A DNA stretch of 64,000 nucleotides from the NCBI GenBank assembly GCA_000158135.1, contig DS999532.1, positions 172,263 to 236,262 of the forward strand, written 5' to 3'. Under the pieces are notes generated by a model. It ran no database searches, was not told the DNA's origin, and saw only the letters and a program-made list of their open reading frames with translations. Source of the DNA: Rhodobacteraceae bacterium KLH11 (GTDB lineage: Bacteria; Pseudomonadota; Alphaproteobacteria; Rhodobacterales; Rhodobacteraceae). The translations under genes were made by a program, and so were the position numbers. Below are positions 35,363-43,031 of the stretch, piece after piece; the stretch's first letter is position 1, and every line of letters starts with the position of its first letter.

Positions 35363-36453
35363 TCATCTTCTTCACGCAAATCATCAATCAACGCAGCCAC
35401 TGCTCGCTCCAGTTTCGCCCGATCAACTCGGGTGAAGTCCAGGTCATAGCGAATATCGAGCCGACCACTGGACGCAGAACATTTCCCGATCCCTGCCCTG
35501 CCCGTCACCTGAAATGTGGTCTTGGCTCGCCGCGGCTTGCTCACTGAAGTAGCCTTGGATTTAGACCCGGCACTACCCTCTTGCGACAGAAATCCCCGCA
35601 GAATCGAAATCTCACGTGCGTTGTCGCGATCTGGCTCGCTCATCAAAGCGGTGCTGACTTGCCGGATCAAGCCTGGATCTGCGTCAAGTCGGCGTTTGAG
35701 CTCTACCCCGACATTGCGCGGAATATCATTCGGGTGCATCAGCACCTTTTCCAGCATGGCCAACAAACTGGCAAAAGCGCGGATATAGCTACGCTTGGTG
35801 TAGCTCGCGGATTTGAACAAGGTCGATACGGCCTTGTCCACGCTCGGGCAATCGTTGCCTGGATCTTCTGCATAGGCCCGCGCCAACGCCCCCATTTCGG
35901 CGAAAGATATGTCCTTGCGGATCAGGTTTTCATCGACCATGCGGCGATAGCTGTCATCCAGATCAGCCGTATCGGAAATTCCGGCGGGAATTGTCGCGTA
36001 ACGGTCATCCCCGGTTTCAGCGTGCAACGCGCGATAAGCGGACAGACGGCGCATGCCCTGAACCAACTCATACCGCCCGTCCGAACGCCGCTCAACCCGG
36101 ATCGGGTTGGACAAGCCTATATCCTGAATGGACGCTTTCAGCTCATCCAATTCAGGATCGAGGCCAGGCTTGCGGTCGCGCGTCAAGCGTTCAGTGACCA
36201 CATCTGTCAGAGCGATCTGCTCGGTCACCAGACCCTCAGAGCGCAGGCGAACAAGTTCATGGGCCAGCCGATCATTTTCGATCCGAATGGCATCCTCGGT
36301 CGATTGCTGGTCGCGCAAGGCATCGGCGTTCTCGGAAATCGCGGCAGCCATCGGGCCGCGCCGTTTCTCAAGAACCTTGTCCGGCACTTTACCAACCGGG
36401 ATATCATCCATCGCCGGCATATCGATATCGAACATTCTGCGTTTGCGGCTCAT
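35347..36453 (-). CDS. parB: plasmid partition protein ParB (RepB/ParB-type)
   Basis: A 368-residue DNA-binding partition protein starting MSRKRRMFDIDMPAMDD. The ParB/Srx (CTPase) domain is near 120-200 (ELKASIQDIGLSNPIRVER, YELVQGMRRLSAYRAL, NLIRKDISFAEMGALAR), followed by an HTH region and a charged C-terminal part. It overlaps parA by 4 bases. The set resembles the parAB of DnaA-like replicons. It would load on the three palindromes around it and segregate the molecule. Confidence 0.85.
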   Translation of the reverse strand: MSRKRRMFDIDMPAMDDIPVGKVPDKVLEKRRGPMAAAISENADALRDQQSTEDAIRIENDRLAHELVRLRSEGLVTEQIALTDVVTERLTRDRKPGLDPELDELKASIQDIGLSNPIRVERRSDGRYELVQGMRRLSAYRALHAETGDDRYATIPAGISDTADLDDSYRRMVDENLIRKDISFAEMGALARAYAEDPGNDCPSVDKAVSTLFKSASYTKRSYIRAFASLLAMLEKVLMHPNDIPRNVGVELKRRLDADPGLIRQVSTALMSEPDRDNAREISILRGFLSQEGSAGSKSKATSVSKPRRAKTTFQVTGRAGIGKCSASSGRLDIRYDLDFTRVDRAKLERAVAALIDDLREEDDLTHG

Positions 36454-37757
36454 GCGTCATCCTCCAGCTTGTCCCAGGCCGAAAGCATGACGCCCCGGAA
36501 TTCATCGTAGACATTATCAAAGGTCGACCGGGCGCGGCGCCATGTTTCCCGCGTCATTTCACGATAATCCATCTCATAAACCGAGCTCAGGAACCGACCG
36601 GATTGCTCAACCGCACGCGTCATTTCAACCGGATGTTCTGCGAGATGATCACCAAAAACCTTGCGGAACGCATCGTACATTGCAGTGTGCAACGCGTTGC
36701 CGGGTTCATACCGGGTTAACAGGAAACGCACTTCGCAGAAGGTTTTGGGTAAGCCGATCTTACCCGTGGGTAAGGTCTTGTCAAAACCATAGGCAAGATC
36801 TTCCAGTGCCTCAGCCAGCTGCCCGATGAATGAGGTCGTCGAGTCGTATTCCCAATATCCGGGGCCCGACGGGATATAAAGCATATCAGCGGCAAACACA
36901 GCGTTCATGGACTGATACCCGATCGCGGGCGGGCAATCGAACAGGATCAGGTCGTAAGCATCGTCGGGGATCTGATCGAGATAGCGGGAGACCGCCGCGA
37001 AGAACGACCATTCCGGGTTCAGGTGACGATATTGCGCCGAGGCAAATTCCACGAAGGCCGCGTTAGCGCAAGACGGGATGGCGTCAATCGTTGACCACGA
37101 AGTCTTTCGAATAAAATCTGAGATCCGCAACTCGCCGAGGCCCATTTCCGTGATCGATGGCGGCAACTCGCGGTGGGGCAGGGCGGTTCCGGATTCAGCC
37201 GCCGCAGGGCGGTTGTTCATCCGGGTCGTCTCGCGAATCAGGTCGCGCGCCAGAATACCCCAGACGGTATAATCTTCAGCGACATCCGTCAGACCCATGG
37301 AATGGCTCAGCGTCGCCTGCGGGTCAAAATCTACGACCAGCACACGATACCCATCCAGCGCTGCGGCATGGGCGAGGTGCAATGCCACGGTTGATTTCCC
37401 GGCACCGCCTTTGAAATTCGCCACCGCGGCCCGGATCGCACGCTTACCTGCCGGGCGCACCGGTGTCAGCGCCTTGCGATTCACCTTGAGCCGCCGACGC
37501 AACTCATTGACTTCTTCCAAACTGAACCAACGCTGGCGGCCATCCGGCTCTACTTCACCGCCCGGCAAGGATGGGTCCGCTGCCAGCTTGCCGCGGAAGG
37601 TTGACTGGTTCACCTTGAAGATCAGCTCGGACACTTCCCAGCTTGAGAAACGGCGCAGGGTCTTTTCCATCTCGGGGCTGAAGGTCTGCTTCCGTATCCA
37701 CCCCTGTAACTTGAGGGACTGGGTGCGCAATGTGTTCAGGTCTTCGTGCGTATACAT
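36450..37757 (-). CDS. parA: plasmid partition ATPase ParA
   Basis: A 435-residue Walker-type ATPase. The N-terminal part (about 35-110) has a MerR-like HTH (RRFSSWEVSELIFKVNQSTF). The deviant Walker A is FKGGAGKSTVALHLA at about 136, followed by VLVVDFDPQATLSHSMG and the Walker B-like LILFDCPPAIGYQSMNA. The length and the extra N-terminal DNA-binding region fit plasmid type Ia ParA proteins that repress their own operon. The promoter should lie in the 300-base gap to the initiator gene. Confidence 0.87.
   Translation of the reverse strand: MYTHEDLNTLRTQSLKLQGWIRKQTFSPEMEKTLRRFSSWEVSELIFKVNQSTFRGKLAADPSLPGGEVEPDGRQRWFSLEEVNELRRRLKVNRKALTPVRPAGKRAIRAAVANFKGGAGKSTVALHLAHAAALDGYRVLVVDFDPQATLSHSMGLTDVAEDYTVWGILARDLIRETTRMNNRPAAAESGTALPHRELPPSITEMGLGELRISDFIRKTSWSTIDAIPSCANAAFVEFASAQYRHLNPEWSFFAAVSRYLDQIPDDAYDLILFDCPPAIGYQSMNAVFAADMLYIPSGPGYWEYDSTTSFIGQLAEALEDLAYGFDKTLPTGKIGLPKTFCEVRFLLTRYEPGNALHTAMYDAFRKVFGDHLAEHPVEMTRAVEQSGRFLSSVYEMDYREMTRETWRRARSTFDNVYDEFRGVMLSAWDKLEDDA
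36759..36774. promoter_or_regulatory. parS-like palindrome B, inside parA
   Basis: CTTACCC-GT-GGGTAAG, with 7-base arms, sits within the parA coding region. An extra half site, GGGTAAG, begins about 12 bases before it (36747). Identical core to sites A and C. Confidence 0.6.
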
Positions 37758-38065
37758 GCCTCAATTCTCGTTTTGTTGGACGCTAATTTTTCTATGATCA
37801 TTATTTACGCCCGATTTGCATATTTAGCAAAAGAAATTATTGTAAGACTCGACCTTACCCACGGGTAAGAAAACAAAGGCCTTAAAGGGCATGACTGATT
37901 CGGAGAGCGCGGCGACGCAAATATGGCCTGCGAATCGTCCGGGAGGCCAGATTTAGGGGGTCAGTTTAGTACCGCACACCCTGAATAGGGGGGCATCATA
38001 GGCAAATAAGGGGGCAGACAATATGTCCCCCATCACCGATACTTCACCTATTCTTTTATATTTTG
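37758..38065. other. candidate plasmid origin and par/rep control region
   Basis: A 300-base gap between the divergent parA and initiator genes. It contains parS-like palindrome C (CTTACCC-AC-GGGTAAG, 37854-37869). It also has similar G-rich repeats: TTTAGGGGGTCA (about 37952), AATAGGGGGGCA (37984-37995) and AATAAGGGGGCA (38005-38016). The last two are 21 bases apart, about two helical turns. A G5/C5 hairpin with GACA-ATA-TGTC inside spans 38010-38031. I saw no classical DnaA box. Confidence 0.5.
37854..37869. promoter_or_regulatory. parS-like palindrome C, upstream of parA
   Basis: CTTACCC-AC-GGGTAAG, the same core as sites A and B in the opposite orientation of the two central bases. Its position just upstream of parA suggests a role as centromere, operator, or both. 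Confidence 0.6.
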
Positions 38066-38908
38066 ATGATCAAAAAGGTGCCTTTGCTGGCGCGATCGCA
38101 ACCTCCTCTTGACAGAATCGAAGGATTGGACGCTAATCAGGGCACAATCAAGAAAAGCGTTGGCAAACGGCGCAATCAAAGCGGGGCCCACCCGTATGAG
38201 GCGGATAGAGCGGTGAGGACAGGAATGCAGGTTGCGAAACCGGTCGGGCGTAATGCGTCTGCGATAAAATATGATATTTTGTCGGCATTAGCCGTTTATG
38301 GCCTTTCGGGTGATAAACACCGTCATCGCAGCATTTTGCGCATCATGACACTGATCACCACCCGATATAACTGGCGGACCAACGAACTGTCGATCGGTCG
38401 GGAAGAGATTGCCCGCCTATGGTCTGTCAATGAACGCACGGTCAAGCGAGAGATGGCCAAGTTGCGAAGCGCAGGCTGGATATCCGTCAAACGACCGGCT
38501 GTGCGTGGGCGTGTTGCTGTTTACGAGATTGACCTGAAGCAGATCATGTTGGACACGGTTGACATCTGGCCCGTGATTGGCACGGATTTTCAGGATCGGA
38601 TGCAACAGGAACCGGTGCAGGACAGCAATGTTGTGCCATTTCAGTCCAAACCTGCGGCTCTGCCACCGCAGGGTGAAGATGTCTGGGCGCAGGTACAATC
38701 AATTCTCCATAGCCGCGATCCCGAAATTTGGTCCAGTTGGTTCCAGCATCTGAACGAGGCTGAAAGGGCAGGGGGCTTGGCCATTCTGATCGCACCGTCC
38801 CGTTTTATGGCCGACTATATTGCCCAGAAATGGTCAGCCCGCATCATAGCAGCGTATTCTAGGGTGGACCCGTCGGTTCGGATGTTACGGATTGAGGCGG
38901 CAGAGTAG
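38066..38908 (+). CDS. DnaA-like plasmid replication initiator
   Basis: 280 residues if the ATG at 38066 is used. A shorter start at 38226 (MQVAKPVGRNASAIKYDIL) has GAGG six bases upstream and is equally possible, giving 227. The centre has a winged-helix region (LSIGREEIARLWSVNERTVK). The last 70 residues resemble the N-terminal domain of DnaA (VWAQVQSILHSRDPEIWSSW, then LAILIAPSRFMADYIAQKWS), which gives the DnaA-like replicon type its name. It is divergent from parAB across the presumed origin. Confidence 0.78.
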   Translation: MIKKVPLLARSQPPLDRIEGLDANQGTIKKSVGKRRNQSGAHPYEADRAVRTGMQVAKPVGRNASAIKYDILSALAVYGLSGDKHRHRSILRIMTLITTRYNWRTNELSIGREEIARLWSVNERTVKREMAKLRSAGWISVKRPAVRGRVAVYEIDLKQIMLDTVDIWPVIGTDFQDRMQQEPVQDSNVVPFQSKPAALPPQGEDVWAQVQSILHSRDPEIWSSWFQHLNEAERAGGLAILIAPSRFMADYIAQKWSARIIAAYSRVDPSVRMLRIEAAE

Positions 38909-39011
38909 GGCAGGGTTGCTCAATCACGGACAGGCGACTATCTAGCGGAAGTGGTTTACAGGTCGGCCATCTCCGGTCGGCCTCACACCGTGATCATTGT
39001 GGACGTGTGCA

Positions 39012-40793
39012 TTGCAAAAGATCAAATCAAAATTCGCAGCAGCATTGAGCGATTCTATCCTGTGGCGGTTGCTGGCCGAGAACATGCGAGAGCAGATGGT
39101 GCCTTATGTCATTGCGATTATCGCAATGGTGTTTGTTGCGGCGACCACTGCCGGCATCGCCTTTATCATGCGTGACGTGGTGGATTCGCTGTTTGATGCC
39201 GAGAATTCAGCCAAGATTCTCGGCGTATCGATGGCCGTGTTCGCAATATTCTTTGTCAAAGGCGTGGCGACCTATGTGCAGGTGGTCGCGCTGACCCGTG
39301 CCGGTAACCGGATTGTCTCGAAACAGCAGATCAAGCTTTATGACAAGCTTTTGCGGCAGGGTGTGTCGTTCTTCAACCTGACCGAAAGCTCGGATTTGCT
39401 GTTGAAAGTGACGCAATCGGCCCAAGCCGCACGCACGGTGATCGAAATCATGGTGACCACCGCGGTTCGCGATATGCTCACGCTGGTCGGGTTGTTGGCT
39501 GTGATGTTCTATCAGCAACCGATTTTATCCCTGTTTACTCTGGTTGTTGGCCCACTGGCGGTTCTTGGAGTGCGCGCGCTGGTTCGCAAGGTGCGCGAGA
39601 TCGCGGACATGGAATTGCAGTCAATGGGCGCGATCATGAAGGTCATCCAGGAAACCTCGGCCGGTATTCGTGTGGTCAAGGCTTTTGGGCTGGAAGAACG
39701 CATGGCCGGGCAAATGACCACAGCCGTAAAAAGCGTCGAGAAACGTCGCAACAAGCTGGCCAGATTGCAGGCTGCCACCAGCCCGCTGACGGACATTCTG
39801 GCCGGGTTTGCGATCGCCTCGGTGATCGGGCTGAGCGCGGGCCAGCTGTTTGGCGCGGCCAGTTCCACCCCGGGTGAGTTGATGTCGTTCGTGACCGCGG
39901 TGATGATGGCCTATGAGCCCTCGAAGCGGTTGAGCAAGGTACGGGTCAAGATGGAGCTGGGATTGCGGCGCGTAAAGATGCTGTTTGCCATGCTGGATGA
40001 GCCCGAGACCCTGCCCGAAGAGGCCAACCCCAAAACACTGCCAGATGGAAACCGTGAGGTTGTGTTTGATGATGTGACATTCGGATATGCCCGCCGCGAC
40101 CCTATTCTGAAAGGCCTGTCGCTGACCTTCGAGGCGGGGAAAACCACAGCTTTGGTTGGCCTGTCGGGAGGCGGGAAATCGACCATTCTGAACCTGGCGT
40201 TGCGCCTTTATGATCCGATCAGCGGGTCGGTGTCCATTGACGGGCAGGATATCAAATACGCGTCGTTCAAGACCTTGCGCAAAAACATGTCCTTCGTCGG
40301 GCAAGAGACGTTTCTGTTTTCAGCCTCGATCGCGGATAACATCCGATTTGGCCGTGAAGGGGCCTCGCAAGAGGATGTGGTTGAGGCAGCCAAAGCGGCA
40401 AATGCCTATGATTTCATTATGTCGCTGGAACACGGCTTTGACACCATGGTCGGTGAAAATGGTGCTTTCCTGTCGGGCGGCCAGAAGCAACGTCTGGCAA
40501 TTGCGCGTGCTCTGTTGCGCGACAGCCCGATCCTGCTGTTGGACGAGCCCACCAGTGCTTTGGATTCAAGGTCGGAACATCTGGTTCAGGAAGCTCTGAG
40601 CAGGCTCACCGAAGGGCGCACCACGATCATCGTTGCACACCGGCTTTCGACGATCATGCATGCCGACAAGATCGTGGTGATCGAAAGCGGTGAGGTGCTG
40701 GAGCAGGGGAGCGCGCAGCAATTGCTGAAAAAACCGGGCCCGTTCAAAACCCTGTATGACCACCAGTATTCAAATGCCGTCAATGCGGAATGA
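39012..40793 (+). CDS. MsbA-like ABC exporter (fused membrane and ATPase domains)
   Basis: The TTG at 39012 is preferred; an upstream TTG at 38997 is in frame. About 593 residues. Residues about 30-310 form a six-helix ABC exporter domain. The ATPase domain carries Walker A GLSGGGKST, the Q-loop region FVGQETFLFSASIADNIRFG, signature LSGGQKQRLAIARALL, Walker B ILLLDEPTSALD and the H-loop IIVAHRLS. It is probably a homodimeric flippase or exporter of a lipid-linked glycan or lipid A type lipid, as its neighbour is a glycosyltransferase starting inside its stop region. Confidence 0.85.
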   Translation: MQKIKSKFAAALSDSILWRLLAENMREQMVPYVIAIIAMVFVAATTAGIAFIMRDVVDSLFDAENSAKILGVSMAVFAIFFVKGVATYVQVVALTRAGNRIVSKQQIKLYDKLLRQGVSFFNLTESSDLLLKVTQSAQAARTVIEIMVTTAVRDMLTLVGLLAVMFYQQPILSLFTLVVGPLAVLGVRALVRKVREIADMELQSMGAIMKVIQETSAGIRVVKAFGLEERMAGQMTTAVKSVEKRRNKLARLQAATSPLTDILAGFAIASVIGLSAGQLFGAASSTPGELMSFVTAVMMAYEPSKRLSKVRVKMELGLRRVKMLFAMLDEPETLPEEANPKTLPDGNREVVFDDVTFGYARRDPILKGLSLTFEAGKTTALVGLSGGGKSTILNLALRLYDPISGSVSIDGQDIKYASFKTLRKNMSFVGQETFLFSASIADNIRFGREGASQEDVVEAAKAANAYDFIMSLEHGFDTMVGENGAFLSGGQKQRLAIARALLRDSPILLLDEPTSALDSRSEHLVQEALSRLTEGRTTIIVAHRLSTIMHADKIVVIESGEVLEQGSAQQLLKKPGPFKTLYDHQYSNAVNAE

Positions 40794-41712
40794 GCCCGGC
40801 GTGACCCGGCAACCCGAGCCCATGTCAAAAGATGTGATGCTGGCCGCGTCGGTTATCATTCCGACCTATCAAAGCTGGGACCAGTTGCAGGTCTGCCTGG
40901 ATGGGCTTGCCTCTCAAACTCTGAATGCGGACCGGTTTGAGATCCTGGTGGTCAATAATGACCCGTCTGATCCTGTTCCGGATGGGTTTCGCTTGCCTGC
41001 GAACGCGCGCATGTTGGATGAGGTAAAACCGGGCTCATACGCCGCCCGGAACCGGGGTATTGAAGAGGCTGCCGCGGATTTGCTGTTCTTCACCGATTCC
41101 GATTGCCAGCCTGACCCGCAATATCTGTTGACTGGCCTGGAGGTCGCGCAAAACCACCCCCAGATCGGTCGGTTTGGTGGTAACGTGGTGCTGATCCCGA
41201 ATGGTCAGGATTGGACGACAACGGAACTCTATGATCTCCATCTCGGGCTTGAGCAGCAAAAATGGGTCGAGCGTGGGCGCGCAGTAACCGCCAACTTGAT
41301 CCTGCGTCGCAGCGTGATCGAACATGTCGGGCGCTTCAACGATACGGTATTGTCGGGCGGGGACATGGAGTGGAATGACCGCGCCAAAGCGGCTGGCGAA
41401 CCCATTATGTTCGCAGGTGATGCCATCGTGCGCCACCCCGCGCGCGGTCGCCTGCGCGATCATATCACCAAGGCCCGCCGCATCGAGGGTGCCCGTTTGC
41501 GTCGCAATGCCAAGCGCGGGTTGGTCAACTATATCCCGCCAATACACAAACTGATCCCGTCATTCAAAACTCTGAAGAACTTGCTTCAGAAACCGGATCT
41601 GACTGTCGGGCAGGCATTCGGCGTTTGGGGCGTTCATTATGCGATCCGTCTGGCGAAGATAACGGAAACCATTCGCCTTCTCTGGCTGCGGCAACCGGAT
41701 CAGCGTAAGTGA
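40783..41712 (+). CDS. GT2-family glycosyltransferase
   Basis: The ATG at 40783 overlaps the exporter gene end by 11 bases; a later ATG at 40822 is possible. About 309 residues. The GT-A fold is clear: SVIIPTYQSWDQLQVCLDGL, EILVVNNDPSD, YAARNRGIEEAAADLLFFTD with the metal-binding TDSD, and GGDMEWNDRAKAAGEPIMFA. It lacks a membrane segment. With the exporter it could build and move a surface glycan, and it belongs to the IS6-bounded plasmid segment. Confidence 0.82.
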   Translation: MRNEPGVTRQPEPMSKDVMLAASVIIPTYQSWDQLQVCLDGLASQTLNADRFEILVVNNDPSDPVPDGFRLPANARMLDEVKPGSYAARNRGIEEAAADLLFFTDSDCQPDPQYLLTGLEVAQNHPQIGRFGGNVVLIPNGQDWTTTELYDLHLGLEQQKWVERGRAVTANLILRRSVIEHVGRFNDTVLSGGDMEWNDRAKAAGEPIMFAGDAIVRHPARGRLRDHITKARRIEGARLRRNAKRGLVNYIPPIHKLIPSFKTLKNLLQKPDLTVGQAFGVWGVHYAIRLAKITETIRLLWLRQPDQRK

Positions 41713-41807
41713 GGTAGGAGAGAAGTATCGAGCTCTGCACAACCTCCCATATAATGCGCATTGTGATTGAATATAGACCATTATGATCCGGAAACTGGAG
41801 TTCCGTT

Positions 41808-42630
41808 GGATGTGTTGCCAGCTCTAAAGCCCAGTTGGCGAACATGCCTGATCTGACGTTTGTTCTCGTCGAGTATTTTTCGAACGGGTTCCATCATGAT
41901 CTCATTGAAAGGCTGCCATTTCCCCAAGGACGCCGTTTTGTACGCTATGTACTTCTATCTACGGTACATGGTGTCGTATCGGGACTTGAAAGAGATCATG
42001 GCCGAGCGGGCGTATCGGCCGATCACGCTACTCTCAACAGATGGGTCGTTAAGTATTCACCGATGATCGTAGCGAGAGCGCAATCGAGGAAACGTCCTAC
42101 GTTGAGCTCCTGACGCATGGACGAGACCTACATACGTGTTCGCGGCAAATGGATATATCTCTATCGGGCCGTCGACAAAGCAGGAAATACCCTTGATTTC
42201 ATGCTGTCTGAGCGGAGAAACCGACCAGCAGCATCCAGGTTCTTCGCCAAAGCACTGTCTTCCAATGGAATTCCAGGCAAGATTGTCATTGACAAAAGTG
42301 GAGCCGATGCGGCGGGCATTCGAGAAGTAAATAAAATCCTCAATCCGTTTGGCTACCCAACCAAAATCCAAACAGTCAGGTCCAAGTTTTGAACAACCTG
42401 ATCGAGCAGGATCATCGATTCATCAAGCGGCGCATACGGCACATGCGCGGGTTCAAATCCTTCACATCCGCGTCCTCAACGCTGGACGGCATTGAATTTG
42501 TCAACATTATCCGAAAACGGCAATCCCCCAGTGCGACGACATCAGGTTTTCGGCTGTTTGCTGAGATCGCAAGATAAGTGTGCCCAGTAAGTCGGTGCCT
42601 CGGACTTCTCCGAAAGTTTGCCACACATCC
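41808..42630 (+). mobile_element. IS6-family element, copy 2
   Basis: An 823-base element in the same orientation as copy 1, with ends GGATGTGTTGCC on the left and GCCACACATCC-type on the right. Nucleotide similarity to copy 1 is high but clearly below identity, so the two separated long ago. Flanking bases show no 8-base repeat. It is inserted into an IS110-type transposase fragment on its right side. Confidence 0.8.
41895..42577 (+). pseudogene. IS6-family DDE transposase, multiply broken (copy 2)
   Basis: The frame reads MISLKGCHFPKDAVLYAMYF, then YLRYMVSYRDLKEIMAER, and shifts near 42005. It resumes as DHATLNRWVVKYSPM, stops at TGA 42111-42113, restarts MDETYIRVRGKWIYLYRAVD, and shifts again near 42390 into NLIEQDHRFIKRRIRHMRG. 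The TGA is at exactly the same residue as in copy 1. Two frameshifts plus the stop make it inactive. Confidence 0.78.
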
Positions 42631-42745
42631 ATTCCAGTTTTCTCATCTTCCAGTCCAACAAAGCGGGACGGTTCCAGATGTATTCTTCGCCTTTTGAGAG
42701 CATGTGCCAAATGACCGCTGTCAGCTTTCGTGCTGTTGCCAGCAT
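42631..42745 (-). pseudogene. IS110/IS1111-type transposase C-terminal fragment
   Basis: On the minus strand this reads MLATARKLTAVIWHMLSKGE followed by EYIWNRPALLDWKMRKLEW, matching the C-terminal tail common in IS110-group transposases (ARKLAV-WHMLxKGExYxWxRPxL). It is cut by the right end of IS6 copy 2 at 42630, and the rest of that gene is absent nearby. Confidence 0.65.
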
Positions 42746-42749
42746 TCAA

Positions 42750-43031
42750 GAGCCTGGGTTGTTTTATGACGCTGTTAATGGATCGACCGATGCTTTGAAC
42801 TTACTCTTAGACGCGGGTGTCGATCCGCGCGTGGATCATGGAATTGGATTGACAGGATTGCATGTCTTTTCGCGGAATGACGGTGTTTCAGGTTTGAAAG
42901 CGCTCCTGGTCGCAGGCGCTGATACCAATGCACAGTTCCCGGATGTCGGATGGGCGTCTCGACCTGCATGCTATGATGAGGCGCTTGGTTTGATCGATGA
43001 GACTCGCAACGCAGAAAGAGCGGCGCAATGA
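42750..43031 (+). pseudogene. ankyrin-repeat protein, 5'-truncated
   Basis: An open frame running from the IS fragment carries about two ankyrin repeats: GSTDALNLLLDAGVDPRVDH, GIGLTGLHVFSRN and GLKALLVAGADTNAQF, ending RNAERAAQ. The upstream part of the gene is gone, presumably replaced by the IS insertion. Its stop overlaps the start of the dehalogenase gene by 4 bases (ATGA), so the two were probably translated together. Confidence 0.6.

Noticed and set aside
34423..42638. 8-base target duplication around the IS6 copies
   Set aside because: Flanks compared by eye: GATAAGTA and CAGGTAAA for copy 1, GTTCCGTT and ATTCCAGT for copy 2; none match in any pairing.
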